Shown one piece after another: positions 1 to 10,237 of a stretch of DNA of 64,000 nt (within the stretch, counting starts at the first letter, position 1; every line of letters starts with the position of its first letter). Origin of the DNA: Aporophyla lueneburgensis (taxonomy: Eukaryota > Arthropoda > Insecta > Lepidoptera > Noctuidae). A program made the translations under genes and the position numbers. The stretch lies in the NCBI GenBank assembly GCA_932294355.1, contig OW028741.1:4278001-4342000 (forward strand), written 5' to 3'. The notes under the pieces are model-generated. The model was not told the origin of the DNA. It saw nothing but the letters and a program-made list of their open reading frames with translations, and did no database searches.

Positions 1-1672
1 AACATCTGTTTTCTTCCTTACTATTATGGCAACTATTACTATACCGTATGGTATGATTAGGTATAAAGTATTGCATAGGAAGAACTAAACATAGTTCTTG
101 TTAAGAATCTCAGTATACACTGTTAATTAGGATAAGACGGCCTTCGTTTTCTACTTTTATGTTCTTGTTTTGTGGCACTAACGATGGTAATTGCCATGTT
201 TTTCTTCTGTTCTACCAAATTGAATAAATTATCTTTATAAATGTTGTTTTTTTATTGTAGGTATTGGTAAACTTCTTGAAACAGGATGAGTCAATTTGAC
301 AAAAATAGAATTAAACGATACAAAAAATCACTTGGATGATTATTATGTTGATTTTTGGTTTCAACGAAAAAGTATTACCCCTTATAAAGATGCAGGTTAG
401 TGTCCATACATCGTTGGCCAAAGAACCAACAGAGACGTAAATTTCCTTTCTGTGTTCTAAATAATGCAAATATTCGATTGAAACTAAATCAACATCACGG
501 AAACCTCAGACAGTTGTATAAGCTTCGAAACACTTTCGTATTTTGAGGTTATTAGGCCAATAGAAAAAAATATGGTTATAAATTTTATTAGTACAAATAA
601 ATTGTATTTATCTATAAACGTTTCATTATATTCTATAATAGTAATGAGGTAGTCAGAACTATTATTTGTCTAGGTATACTAATTTATTTGTAGATATGAC
701 TAGTTTAGGGCCATGACCTGTTTCGTTTTTTTGTTACTTAGGAGTAAGTACGAGTATGTGGGAATATATATTATGATGATATGGGATGCCGTAAGGAAAG
801 TTCTGAATAAGAATAAAGATGGCTAGAGTAAAGGAAAACAAATGAAACGATGAATGTATTGTGTTTATGATGATACGGCTAGAAAGGGGTGAACACTAAC
901 ATGGCGGCTGATGGACGTATGGAAGAAAAGGATATGCTACTACGACCCAAAATAAATTGGGATACGAAAAGAGAATGATGAAGGAGTACCTCAGTATAAC
1001 TTTGGACAGAAGTCTTACTAGCAGGCGTACCATGACCAATTCTATCTCTATTCTACCAAGAATAGACAAAGTTCTTTCTATGCAACTTGACATCTCTTCT
1101 GCCCGAGGATGGAGTGACTAGGGTCTCTATTAAGACAAAGATCTATTATTCTTTCCATAGCAACGAGGAGGTAGCTAGTGATGTAGTTAAGGGTGAATTT
1201 GCTAAGGTAATAGATTTTTTATATAGTCATTCAATGGAATTTAATGAACATAGGATTAAAATTCGATAAAAAATGTTTCGACTCGTCATGCTTGACATCG
1301 TAGACTTTTATCGACTGAAGAAAATAAACATTTCTTCCCTTCATAAGTAACATCGCCATGCTTAAGACGGTAGAAATATTTCTACAAACTGTCATTTTGT
1401 CTATTTTTCCATCGACAAAACCTATTTCTTTGGTGGTCATGCTACGTGGTGCATCTACCTTAGAGATATGATGGTGATAACAATGATGATGAAAAATGAT
1501 TGTGAGGTTTAAAATATGAATTTTAAAGAGATTACTTGATGCAAAATAGGCGATGAGCTATGTATACATTAGTTAATGATAGCGAGGTTATACTAACTGA
1601 ATTGAATCATGTATGGTTGTGACTCTGTCTGGTAGGTATGCAATTTATTATTAGGTACAGACGCGAGCACAT
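1..1672. other. No gene recognised; AT-rich
   Basis: Only short unconvincing reading frames are present. Around 830-985 the wording (a GGCTGATGG...AAAATAAATTGGG stretch) resembles the 3' tails of RTE-type LINEs seen elsewhere in Lepidoptera, but too little is left to be sure. A possible terminal exon after an acceptor at about 261 (stop near 298) is too short to support. Confidence 0.4.
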
Positions 1673-1787
1673 CAAGGTACCTGAAACTGTCAAATTCTCC
1701 CAATCAACTTTGAAGCTAATGCTGTAGTGATAAAGTTGAAAATCTATTAAAGAAATTTGACAGATTGTAGTAACTCGATGTGCGGGA
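1673..1787. repeat. 115-bp foldback MITE, copy 1
   Basis: It begins GAGCACATCAAGG and ends with the imperfect inverse CTCGATGTGCGGG. The two halves also pair internally (GTCAAATT with AATTTGAC, ATCAACTTT with AAAGTTGA). A cleaner copy of the same length is at 13889-14003. No transposase is encoded. Confidence 0.6.
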
Positions 1788-1984
1788 GTCTATACCTACC
1801 TAAGCGTATTTGCAAATGGCTATTTACAAACGTTCATAATCTAGTCGCAGTCTCAACTCGGTGACAATCTAATGTCAAAAACTTGTCAAGAATGTATGGA
1901 AACTCGAGGTATTTCTGACAGATTGAGACTGAATAGACTGTGAAATACGAGAATTGCCCCTTTGATGGGACAGAAGAGTTGTTG

Positions 1985-2105
1985 ATCGGGAGTTTGTTCC
2001 GTCAGTTCCAAAAGCTAGGAATTGGCGAAGTGCTGACGTTTTCGTAGTTTTGAAAATTTGACAATTAGCGAAATTGCTGACTCACAGCCTGATTAATTTG
2101 AATTA
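1985..2105 (+). repeat. LINE 3' UTR fragment
   Basis: It shares ordered blocks with the 3' end of the LINE at 27499-29943: GGGAGTTTGTTCCG, then AAGTGCTGACG, then CTGACTCACAGCCT and TTTGAAT. It is probably a diverged 5'-truncated copy of that family, on the + strand. Confidence 0.45.
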
Positions 2106-2484
2106 AGTATAGGTAAATGGTTAATGAATAAATTAGTTATTTTTCCTCTACCTATATTATAGCAGGCGATCACGGCTAGGATTCAAATAAGAATAGAATT
2201 TTTAAATTCTTTAGCTATATTTTTGAGTAGTCGCGTAAAACGGTGGAGGATAATCGTTAATGTTTCTCATCACACACTACTTTTCTGGTAGAGGCAGTAT
2301 TTGATACTCGTTTGCTTAATCATTAGTAGAATTAGAACTTAAAAACCTCGCACTATACATATAAAAGCACTGTCTATCATTTCTGACCCCAAGAGGATCA
2401 AACAGGCAAACGGCAAGTTTGGATTGACCTGAAATGAATGCACTGTTTGTTTTCTATAATATTAATTTGATTATCTATATTTTA

Positions 2485-2833
2485 TTGATAAATTCATAAA
2501 TGGTTTTATTTCTGCAAGTAGGTTTGCACAAACACTTGTACACGTTAGACGTATTTTTTAAACTACATGAGGTCAGTGTTTTCTATCTAGGCCTTTCCTA
2601 TTGCCGGAACGAACTCAGAGGTCACAGTTTCTTTTAAAGTCCAGACATAATCCTGGTCAGATCATGAGAAGACCATTTGTATTGATGTCTGAAATGGTCT
2701 TTTGAGGTAAGAACCACACGGATTGAGTAAACCTGTCCAATCAGTGCACGCATTTATCAGGAATCATGCAGCTCAACTCAGAACTTAAGGAGCTCAACGA
2801 TTTGACGAACAATACCAAAGATAGGACATTTAT
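2485..2833 (-). repeat. 3' UTR fragment of the 47-51 kb LINE family
   Basis: Read on the minus strand it follows 51190-51540 closely, from AAATGTCCT through GGTTCTT...AAAGACCATTTCAGA to the AGAAATAAAA just before the terminal simple repeat. It has no coding part, as expected for a heavily 5'-truncated insertion. Confidence 0.7.
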
Positions 2834-2969
2834 GTCGTATTCGAAAATATCTATCGGTTTGTTACTAAACTTCAACTACATCCGTTGACTCTGGTTACTT
2901 CTATGTTTTGGGTACTGTAAATGTACAGTTATATGAATAATACATAAATAGTGTCGATTTGTTAACATT

Positions 2970-3134
2970 TTTTTTTTTTTTTCGGGATGGGAAGTCATCT
3001 AATGACTTCTCCCGCTCTGGGCGGAGCGGGAGGGCGTGTCAGACTTTTACTGACTAAAACCCACCCGTGTTCCATCAGTTGCCCATGTGCCAGGGTCACG
3101 GTATCTCTTTCGAACAATCACGCGACCCCGGCAG
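2970..3134 (-). mobile_element. R1-type LINE 3' end with target-site duplication
   Basis: A T-run followed by GGGATGGGAAGTCATC, read on the minus strand, is the 3' UTR and poly(A) tail of the family best seen at 30611-31440. The insert is flanked by a perfect 17-bp direct repeat (GTCGATTTGTTAACATT at 2953-2969 and 3135-3151), the mark of target-primed reverse transcription. Only about 165 bp of the element was copied. Confidence 0.8.
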
Positions 3135-3417
3135 GTCGATTTGTTAACATTATCATGCGGTCAACACTACATAAGTCATGTTTTCCTTTAACTCGAACTA
3201 GTCATTTTCTCCTTTTACTATGCCAAGCCCACACATGTTTACTTTTCGTTCAACCGACCGTCTGACGGTTGTCTAGTTTTCCTGGTACCTAGTTAAGGAT
3301 GCTCATGTCTTCCAGCGATGCGACTTGCGTCAAGCGACACTTGCGCGCGTCATTTGTTTCCGTCCGTCGCGAGTCCGACCCCCCTAGTCACGTCGCTGTA
3401 CCTTTTATTTATAAAAA

Positions 3418-3826
3418 TACGAGCTTTTGCCCGCGGCTTCGCTCGCGTTAAATTCGGGGTCACACGGCTCCCCTTCCCTGATCTAGAACACAGAAGAGAA
3501 CTCGGAACAGAATGTTATTTTAATACGCAACTTTAGACGATATTATATGTCTTTCCATTTGGGCAGCGACGGGGATAGAATGTAAAGATTCTGGGCATTA
3601 GACACACGCAAAAATGCTACATACAATTTGTCCATAGGAAAAGCACGGCTTTTCTAAGTTCTACCCAGCCACCTAAAAAAGAAAAAAAAAGTAACCTAGG
3701 TCACTCTCCATCCCTTCAACTATCTCCACTTAAAAAATCACGTCAATTCGTCGCTCCGTTTTGCCGTGAAAGACGGACAAACAGACACACACACTTTCCC
3801 ATTTATAATATTAGTATGGATTGGGA
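3418..3826 (+). repeat. Lepidopteran GCCCGCGGCTTCG element
   Basis: The head reads GAGCTTTTGCCCGCGGCTTC. The tail has GACGGACAAACAGACACACA and ends ATTTATAATATTAGTAT. Head and tail match other copies in the window (4232, 5861, 12751, 46644, 60428). It is non-coding; the family carries a GACA/GTCT-type microsatellite near the 3' end. Confidence 0.65.
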
Positions 3827-4231
3827 ATTACATCTCGCAGGTCGACCTAGGAAGTTGTCGGGTGCTTAACTGGATTTGCGTTTGACTGAAACAATAAATT
3901 AAGGCCTCCAGCCAGGGTTTACAAACTTAAAGACTATTGAACAAAGTTAGTATGACGCAAAGATTTCTTTAAGTAAATCATGTAAAGTAATGCCAGCTTA
4001 TTGCATTTGACCGTGTATAATGAGTATGACTGATGGACACTAATCAGTTAACTCAGGTAGCACATTCTCGTTTTTGAGCTGAGCATCATCGAAAATCGAA
4101 TAGAACGCATTCCAGTGCGCCAAGAAACGACACTGTTGGACTTTTAACTTTCGCCACTAGGCAGAGCTTTGGAAATTGAATGCGGGCAAAAATATTGCCT
4201 TCGTAAAAATCGACCCAGAAAATTATTTGTT

Positions 4232-4500
4232 TACTAGCTTTTGCCCGCGGCTTCGCCCGCGTGGATGACGGAAATTAACACAGGTATTATTAAAAAATAA
4301 AGTTTTTTTCTAAAATAAAAATAGCCTAAGTTACTCCTTATTACATCAGCTACCTGCTAGTGAAAGTCCCGTCAAAATCGGTCCAGCCGTTTCAGAGATT
4401 AGCCGGAACAAACAGACAGACAAAAACTTTAAAGAATGTTGTTTTGGTATATGTACCGTGTGTAAATCCATATACACTTAGTAAAAAGCGGTTATTTTAA
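4232..4500 (+). repeat. Lepidopteran GCCCGCGGCTTCG element
   Basis: The head is ACTAGCTTTTGCCCGCGGCT. The middle has a GTCCAGCCGTTTCAGAGATTAG block and a short (CAGA)n tract near the end. It is non-coding, with an uncertain right end. Confidence 0.6.
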
Positions 4501-4567
4501 TATTATAAACAGACACTCCAATTTTATTTATTTGTATAGATAATATACCGTTTTATTTGTATTACAG

Positions 4568-4667
4568 GGAAGAAGCCCCCGCAAAGAAGAATTCAGCACC
4601 AGCCGCTACCAGCAATATTTTAATAGCAATTTCAATGTATTCTCTAATCGCACTTCTTCTAAATTAA
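4568..4667 (+). CDS. Probable last exon of a GPI-anchored protein
   Basis: The acceptor TTTTATTTGTATTACAG is followed by a short open stretch (32 codons, then TAA at 4665-4667). It reads an acidic and small-residue spacer (EEAPAKKNSAPAATSN), then about 17 hydrophobic residues (ILIAISMYSLIALLLN) running straight to the stop. A small-residue cleavage region plus a hydrophobic tail with no cytoplasmic part is the usual GPI attachment signal. The first G completes a codon from the previous exon, so the intron would be phase 2. An ATTAAA at 4729-4734 could be the poly(A) signal. I found no upstream exon in the window, so the protein family is unknown. A spurious ORF after a chance acceptor is the alternative. 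Confidence 0.42.
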
Positions 4668-4906
4668 ATTACAAATCAAGATTGAAAACCATTATTATTT
4701 GCCTGTAAATAAGTACTTACTTGTTTTTATTAAAAAAAAAAAAATACTTTTGTTAATTGATTTGACATTTAAGTGGAACGAAAATGTTAAACTTAGTTTT
4801 GCTCATGTGTTAAGTTAGGCTAAGTTAATAATGTATTTATATTACCTTCCTATTTATTATGAAACTAAGCTAACAGATTCCAGTGACTTACGTTGTAAGT
4901 ATGGAC

Positions 4907-4963
4907 ATGGAAAATTAGGATACTTAATATGTTACATACACATTAAGTATCCTAATTTTCCAT
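4907..4963. repeat. Perfect 22-bp inverted repeat
   Basis: ATGGAAAATTAGGATACTTAAT is followed, after a 13-nt loop, by its exact inverse ending at 4963. It lies 18 bp before the large foldback element at 4981 and may be part of it. Confidence 0.8.
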
Positions 4964-4980
4964 ATCCAATTTTTCAGTGT

Positions 4981-5647
4981 CACAAAAAAAAGTACCCTGC
5001 GCGAAAGACCAGACCACATGAACTTTATGTTTTCGGGGTCGCTGAGTCCGAATATAGTGCCAGAATAGCGAAGTTGGTTCGCGTTTTTTCAGAAATCAGC
5101 AATAATGCTGAAAATTTAAGTTTTTCATATAATATGGGTTAAGTTGGTAAAAAACCCGAAATTCCAATGTGTAATGAAATAAATTATACAAAAAATGTCT
5201 CGCTGAATCAATAGACTCTTTAATTAAAGTTAGAATCACCAATTGATTTCATATTTTCTCATCATAGAGGAAAAATGCTGAAAATCTATACTAATATTAT
5301 AAGCTAAATACTTTGTTTGTTTGAACGCGCTAATCTCAGGAACTACTGGTCCGAAGTGAAAAAATATTTTTGTGTTGGGTAGCTTATTTATCGAGAAAGG
5401 CTATAGGCTATATAAAATCACGCTACAACCAAGAGGAGCGGAGCAGTAATGAAAAATGTGGCAAAAACGGGGAAAATCGGACGGGTAGGCAATTCGACGC
5501 GACGAGAAGGGTCGGGGGTCAGCAATAGCTGATTTCTGAAAAAACGCGAACCAACTTCGCTAGTCTGGCACCATATTCGGACCCAGCGACCCCGAAAACA
5601 TAAAGTTCAGGTGGTCTGGTCTTTCGCGCAGGGTACTTTTTTTTGTG
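4981..5647. mobile_element. Foldback element with ~125-bp inverted arms
   Basis: The left arm (4981 to about 5105) starts CACAAAAAAAAGTACCCTGC. The right arm (about 5525 to 5647) is its reverse complement with only a handful of mismatches, including CGAAAGACCAGACCAC and TTCGCGTTTTTTCAGAAATC. The middle is non-coding and contains at 5281 to about 5470 a minus-strand piece of the repeat seen at 12751-13232. No target-site duplication was evident. Confidence 0.75.
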
Positions 5648-5860
5648 GGCCCGTGATTATTGTTACAAAATATATGTATATAGTTTTTGTCATGTCATTA
5701 TAAGTTGAGTAATAAAACTTCTATTTATACAATTGAATAGTATTATTTTATTTTGTCCTTGATGATAACCATTGTTTTTTTAAATATACACCCAGCTTCA
5801 TCAACAAAGTACCCCAGCAAAATACACGAAGTTAAAGTTTATTAAAGCTTTTATTTCAAA

Positions 5861-6195
5861 CTAGCTTTTGCCAGCGGCTTCGCCCGCGTTGAGGTCGGAA
5901 AATATCCCGCGAGGATCGTCACTGCTCAGCTCCTATGTGTCTTAGCGTTATGTTATATAGCCTATAACCTGCCCAGGAGTATGGACTACAACCGTACCAA
6001 GTTTGGTTAAAATCCCTTCAGTAGTTTTTGACCCATGCGTGCAAATACAGACAGACAGACAGACAGACACACAAAAAATTTAATGATTGCATTTTTGGCA
6101 TCAGTATCGATCACCATTCATCCTCCAATATTCATTTTGAATGTATATTCAATGTACAGAATTAATCTCTCTACAGTTTTATTATAAGTATAGAT
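5861..6195 (+). repeat. Lepidopteran GCCAGCGGCTTCG element
   Basis: The head is ACTAGCTTTTGCCAGCGGCT, followed by a (CAGA)5 tract near 6049-6068 and a tail ending TTTTATTATAAGTATAGA. It belongs with the copies at 3418, 4232, 46644 and 60428. Confidence 0.65.
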
Positions 6196-6783
6196 AGACA
6201 CAAATAGCCTGGTAATAGGGCTCTTTTGAACGTCAACATTTAAATTAAAACAGAATTAATTCTAGTTGCCACTTCCAAAAGGTAGAGTCAAATCAATTAT
6301 TCAAAGGACACAGAAGGCTTTTCTAAACGTCAAAATTAACAATAAAAAAGAAATGATCCAGTTGTCCCTTCCACAAAGTAGTTTCGTATGGCGAAGAATG
6401 GGCAACAAACCTCAAAGTTACTTTTACAATAGTTCCATTAGGAATTGTCCAAAGTGTAAGCAGGAAAATAAAACAGAATTACATTTAAATATTATTATTC
6501 TAAACCTCTTACCCCAAAATTTGCAAAACGGTCGCCCGTTTGAGGTCGATTAATCAAAATCAAATGATAAAAAAAGTAGTTCATACATTTGATCAAAATT
6601 GAAATGATCTTTCAAATGGTGGATGTAAACTTATTGAAAAATAGTATTTTAACCATAAAATCCTCTTAAAACACAGAAAATGAACACTAAATTACACGTA
6701 AGAAAGTAATTTCGTTTATTTTTTGTATAAAAACCATAACAGAGGCTTTTAGTTTCTATTAAATACAAAGCTGTGGGCAAACA
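6196..6783. other. Unassigned repeat-like sequence
   Basis: Two related phrases (TTGCCACTTCCAAAAGGTAG near 6266 and TTGTCCCTTCCACAAAGTAG near 6362) suggest a degenerate dispersed repeat. The reading frame across 6266-6553 looks fortuitous. Confidence 0.3.
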
Positions 6784-6789
6784 TTTATT
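6784..6789 (-). terminator. Poly(A) signal of the cysteine-rich gene
   Basis: TTTATT on + gives AATAAA on the minus strand, about 150 nt past the stop codon at 6938. A second AATAAA is at 6716-6721. Confidence 0.5.
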
Positions 6790-6937
6790 TAATTAGTACA
6801 ACAACAAAATACACAAAGGCACAGTTCACAGATATGTCACAGAAACGAGAGTGTATCTTCGTGTTACCACATTCACCGCAGCTGACAAAGCGTCGATGTA
6901 CAATCCAGGATCATCAGTTCCAGATGGTTCTTGAACC

Positions 6938-7219
6938 CTAGTCCCAGTCATCGTTGTCTCCACATGGTCGTGACGGCCCTTCACAGTAACACACAGAAGC
7001 TCCCTTCAGGAAACCTTGCGAATGCTGGCATGATCCTCCAAGTTGTGGGTAACAGAGGCTCATTGAACAGCCATTTGCATATCCTTTGACGCAGGCGTCA
7101 TAGCATTGTCCATAACAATGATGACTGGATTCAAAATCATAGCCGTTGCAAGATAACTGGAGAGACGGTGTGATGAAGAACCCGATTAGAAGAATTACGA
7201 AGACACACGTGTTCGACAT
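6938..7219 (-). CDS. Small secreted ten-cysteine protein
   Basis: This is a complete 93-residue intronless gene. The start chosen (7219) puts a signal peptide at once after the initiator: residues 5-20 are hydrophobic (VFVILLIGFFITPSLQ), with likely cleavage just before the first mature cysteine. The mature part of about 70 residues has ten cysteines with spacing C-10-C-3-C-3-C-7-C-4-C-7-C-12-C-1-C-6-C and an acidic end (DNDDWD). The C-x3-C and late C-x-C pairs recall the cysteine-stabilised alpha-beta (defensin-like) fold, but ten cysteines and the spacing do not match a family I can name. Role is therefore inferred only: extracellular, disulfide-rich, perhaps defence-related or structural. 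An in-frame ATG at 7258 would lengthen the protein but bury the signal peptide. Promoter elements upstream and poly(A) signals downstream support a live gene. Confidence 0.75.
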   Translation of the reverse strand: MSNTCVFVILLIGFFITPSLQLSCNGYDFESSHHCYGQCYDACVKGYANGCSMSLCYPQLGGSCQHSQGFLKGASVCYCEGPSRPCGDNDDWD

Positions 7220-7295
7220 TTTAACGTCCAGAAGTGCCTTTGCGACTGCTATTCTCATTTTGATGGGAATGTAGCAGTTTGAGAGGCAATGGGTG

Positions 7296-7300
7296 ACTGA
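7296..7300 (-). promoter_or_regulatory. Arthropod initiator TCAGT
   Basis: TCAGT on the minus strand, the classic arthropod initiator, lies 31 bp downstream of a TATA-like box and about 80 bp before the start codon of the cysteine-rich gene. The predicted transcription start is near 7298. Confidence 0.6.
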
Positions 7301-7323
7301 AGTCAAAAGCCGCTATCCCGCTA

Positions 7324-7329
7324 GTTATA
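7324..7329 (-). promoter_or_regulatory. TATA-like box TATAAC
   Basis: TATAAC on the minus strand sits at about -31 from the A of the TCAGT initiator, the expected distance for a TATA-driven insect promoter of the gene at 7219-6938. Confidence 0.55.
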
Positions 7330-7479
7330 CTAGTGAGCAAACATGCTGTCACATATTTGTATTGGATTTTCCTTTTACCTTGATTTCCTTATTCATTTTC
7401 CTGTAATTCCTTAAGTTGTTTCATTTATTCAATTTATTCTAGGAACAATGGTTGATAGCCAAATTTATACATATAAATC

Positions 7480-7585
7480 ATCGTCATTTCAGACGAAAGA
7501 CGTCCACTGCTGGGCATAGGCCTCCCTCAATTTGGGAGGGTTTGCTATAATCGCCACGCTTGGCAGCTGGGTTAACGAGCCTGTA
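7480..7585 (+). repeat. Lepidopteran interspersed repeat (GACGTCCACTGCTGG type)
   Basis: TTTCAGACGAAAGACGTCCA, then CTGCTGGGCATAGGCCTCCC and ATAATCGCCACGCTTGGCAG. The same blocks recur at 44708 and 58846. Confidence 0.7.
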
Positions 7586-7774
7586 AATGACCAGAGCAAA
7601 TTTTACAAAATTGATCATTCTCTGCCGTATGCTTATACGTTGCAAATAAAACTTTCTACAGTTAAATTAAAGTCGTAGTTTACATAGCCGGATTACGGCG
7701 ACACAATTTTGATCGATACATGATGACATCGCTGGCAGTTAATTGTTAATACTCCACCTGCATATTCTCAGAAC

Positions 7775-8090
7775 TGGTCCAGCATACTTAATATGTATTT
7801 ATTTTCAGTCTTCGACGGTCTCAAAAAAGAGCAGTGAGAGCAATGGTGAGTTTTGGGTCGTAAGTTCGAATTCTTCAGGCACTTTGTGTAAATTATCTCA
7901 TCACTACTGTTCTCAAAACGGTGAAGGACAACATCATGAGGAAACTGGCATATCCTACAACCAAAATATGGAAGATCTGTGACATCTACCAACCCCCATT
8001 GCGACCGCGTGGTGGATTACAGCCCATTCCCCCTCACCCAGAGGAGGCCTGTGACCCAGCAGCGCGAATGTTATAGCTTAGATTTCAGAA
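7775..8090 (+). repeat. tRNA-headed SINE, near full length
   Basis: The head carries a decayed B box (GTAAGTTCGAATTC). The body has CACTTTGTGTAAATTATCTC, TTCTCAAAACGGTGAAGGA and CGTGGTGGATTACAGCCCAT. The tail is GAGGAGGCCTGTGACCCAGC. Minus-strand copies of the same family are at 14690, 17803 and 25460. Confidence 0.75.
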
Positions 8091-8345
8091 GAAAACAAAT
8101 AATAACCTATGTTGTATTGGTTAAGTAATAAAAAAACAAACATTTCATCCAGGTAAACCCCAGTACATCATTTATAAATAAAAATTCACAATATTGCAAC
8201 AAAATAAATAAGAATAAAATGAATGTTAATGCAATAAAAACAATGAATGAGTAAGTATAAATTACTAATGAGGTCATACTTTGTAACCATGTGTCTTTAT
8301 TAACCTTACCAGTTACAGTAAATTCTCCATAGGTACCTACTAGCC

Positions 8346-8660
8346 TTTTTTTTTGGATAGGAACTCATCAAATGACGTCTCTCGCTCTTGGGTGGAACGG
8401 GAGGGCGTGTCAGACTTTTACTGCCCCTTTGCCAGGGTCACGGTGTCTCTTTCGAATAATCTCGCGACCCTGGCAGGCATGGATCCTGGCAGATCCCTTC
8501 AGTTCTGCTGACATCTCTTTGAGGCGTGCGTGGAACACTACGCGCCGTCGACCCAAGCCTGGTCCTTACCGGGCGGCGAGCTACCCTATTGCTCGCCGCC
8601 CGCAAGCTCGCGCCTGCGGTGGCCGGGAGTCTGCTATTGACTCCCGACGCCCACTGGTAA
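8346..8660 (-). mobile_element. R1-type LINE 3' end
   Basis: A T-run (minus-strand poly(A)) is followed by the shared 3' UTR: GAGCGGGAGG-like box, GCGTGTCAGACTTTTACTG, GGGTCACGGTGTCTC and the GCGTGCGTGGAACACTACGC block. It is a longer copy than the one at 2970 but has no coding part. Confidence 0.75.
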
Positions 8661-8882
8661 CTTATTATACATTACTTATGTAATGTATATGTATACATAA
8701 GTCTTGTTGTTTTAACTCTTCCGGTGTTAAAATACTGTTCTCGTCGCTAGTTTCATTCTTATTTTACGATTATATTAATATTTTTTAACTTATTGAACTC
8801 TTTACGCCAGCTACGAAATTTCATTCCCGCTCTTTTATTTAAATTAAGGTGTGTTCGGAAATAGCACTCATGATATTTTATT

Positions 8883-9295
8883 ATCTATACTAATATTATA
8901 AAGAGGAAAATTTTGTATTTTTGTTTGTTTGTTTGTAATGGATAAACTCAAAAACCACTGGACGGATATTAAAAATTCTTCACCATTAGAAAGCTACATT
9001 ACCTGCGAGTAACATAGGCTATATTTTATTTAAAAAAAAAGGGGTCCGTAAGATATTTGGGTTTTTCGGACCCAAGGTGTAAAAAATCATCCAAAAAAGT
9101 TTCTTATTAATATGTTTTCGAAGTACCAGGTTGTCATAACTTGGTAGGAGCTCACCTAACATGGGTGTGTGTTAGCTAAAAAACGCTTTATGTCTTCAAA
9201 GTACCAGGTTGGCATAACTTGGTAGGAGTTCACCTATCATAGGTTTTATTGATTCTGAGACGGTACGAAGTTCGCTGAGTCAGCTAGTTCAAAAT
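8883..9295 (-). repeat. Non-coding element with internal 80-bp duplication
   Basis: It opens with ATCTATACTAATATTATAAAG, a common end of lepidopteran elements, and closes with CTGAGTCAGCTAGT. Inside, a 45-bp block with GTACCAGGTTG-CATAACTTGGTAGGAG occurs twice, 80 bp apart (from 9121 and from 9201). Confidence 0.55.
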
Positions 9296-9410
9296 ATTTA
9301 CGTAACATTATTGAAACTAGAAATAAATATTTACAGGTTAAATATCAGTTTTATTTGCAGTAAATACTTATTTTCGTTTAAATACAACAATAAGTTAAAA
9401 ATTCAATAAT

Positions 9411-9673
9411 CTTATATCTTTAAACGAGCAATTCTTGTATATATATATATATAATCTGAATCTCGGAAACGGCTCCAACGATTTTCATGAAATTTTGTAT
9501 ACAGGGGGTTTTGGGGGCGATAAATCGATCTAGCTAGGATTCATTTTTATAAAATGTCGTTTTATTCGTGTTTTAAATGACCAACTTTATCGATAATCAA
9601 CTTGAACATAAACTTATTATTTTAAACACAATGTACCAAAAAATACCGAGCAAAGCTCGGTCATCCAGATATT
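9411..9673 (+). repeat. 263-bp dispersed element, copy 1
   Basis: It has an (AT)n tract, CTCGGAAACGGCTCCAACGA, ATTTTGTATACAGGGGGTTT and a terminal hairpin ACCGAGCAAAGCTCGGT. It is nearly identical to 18821-19088. It is non-coding. Confidence 0.75.
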
Positions 9674-10237
9674 AAATTACATAATAAAAGACATAATTAT
9701 CTTTTTGCAAAATTTCTTTAGTTAGTACAAATTTCCGAAAGTGTTTGTCTTTGAGGTCGAATTCAAAATCGGAACTTCGAAAGGGCTGGTCTTTGTCTCT
9801 CTCTCTTTCTAATGGCGGGAAAGAGATAGAGTGTAAATGTTTCGAATTGTATGATTGACCCAAGGCTGAATAAGATATTCGCGGCTTTCTGAAAACAAAA
9901 ATTAAAAAGTTACTTTGTCTCACTCAGTGAGCCAAATCGCATTTTGCTCACTGATTTCAGGCAGCATAACCTACATGTTTGAGCTACTGAAGTGAAAAAT
10001 AAAATAATACCACAGAGCCTTATTGCTACATTTTTTCAATACTACACTACCGACGCTGTGCGTTTTGCTTAATAGATGTATCTTACCATTCATAATTATT
10101 GTTTTTATTAATAGTTTGAAATAGGATATCCTCCTCTGAAAGAGGAAAATACAAAATGCTATTAACCATCCAACATTGAGACATTTGACAGCACGTTGTG
10201 AAGTACCAAATATCTAAAGACTTCGTTACGATCACTT

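Noticed and set aside
261..298. Possible terminal exon after TTTTATTGTAG
   Set aside because: Two frames are open over about a dozen codons only; too short to tell from chance.
4831..5142. 103-codon + frame
   Set aside because: It is made of the 22-bp palindrome and the left arm of the foldback element.
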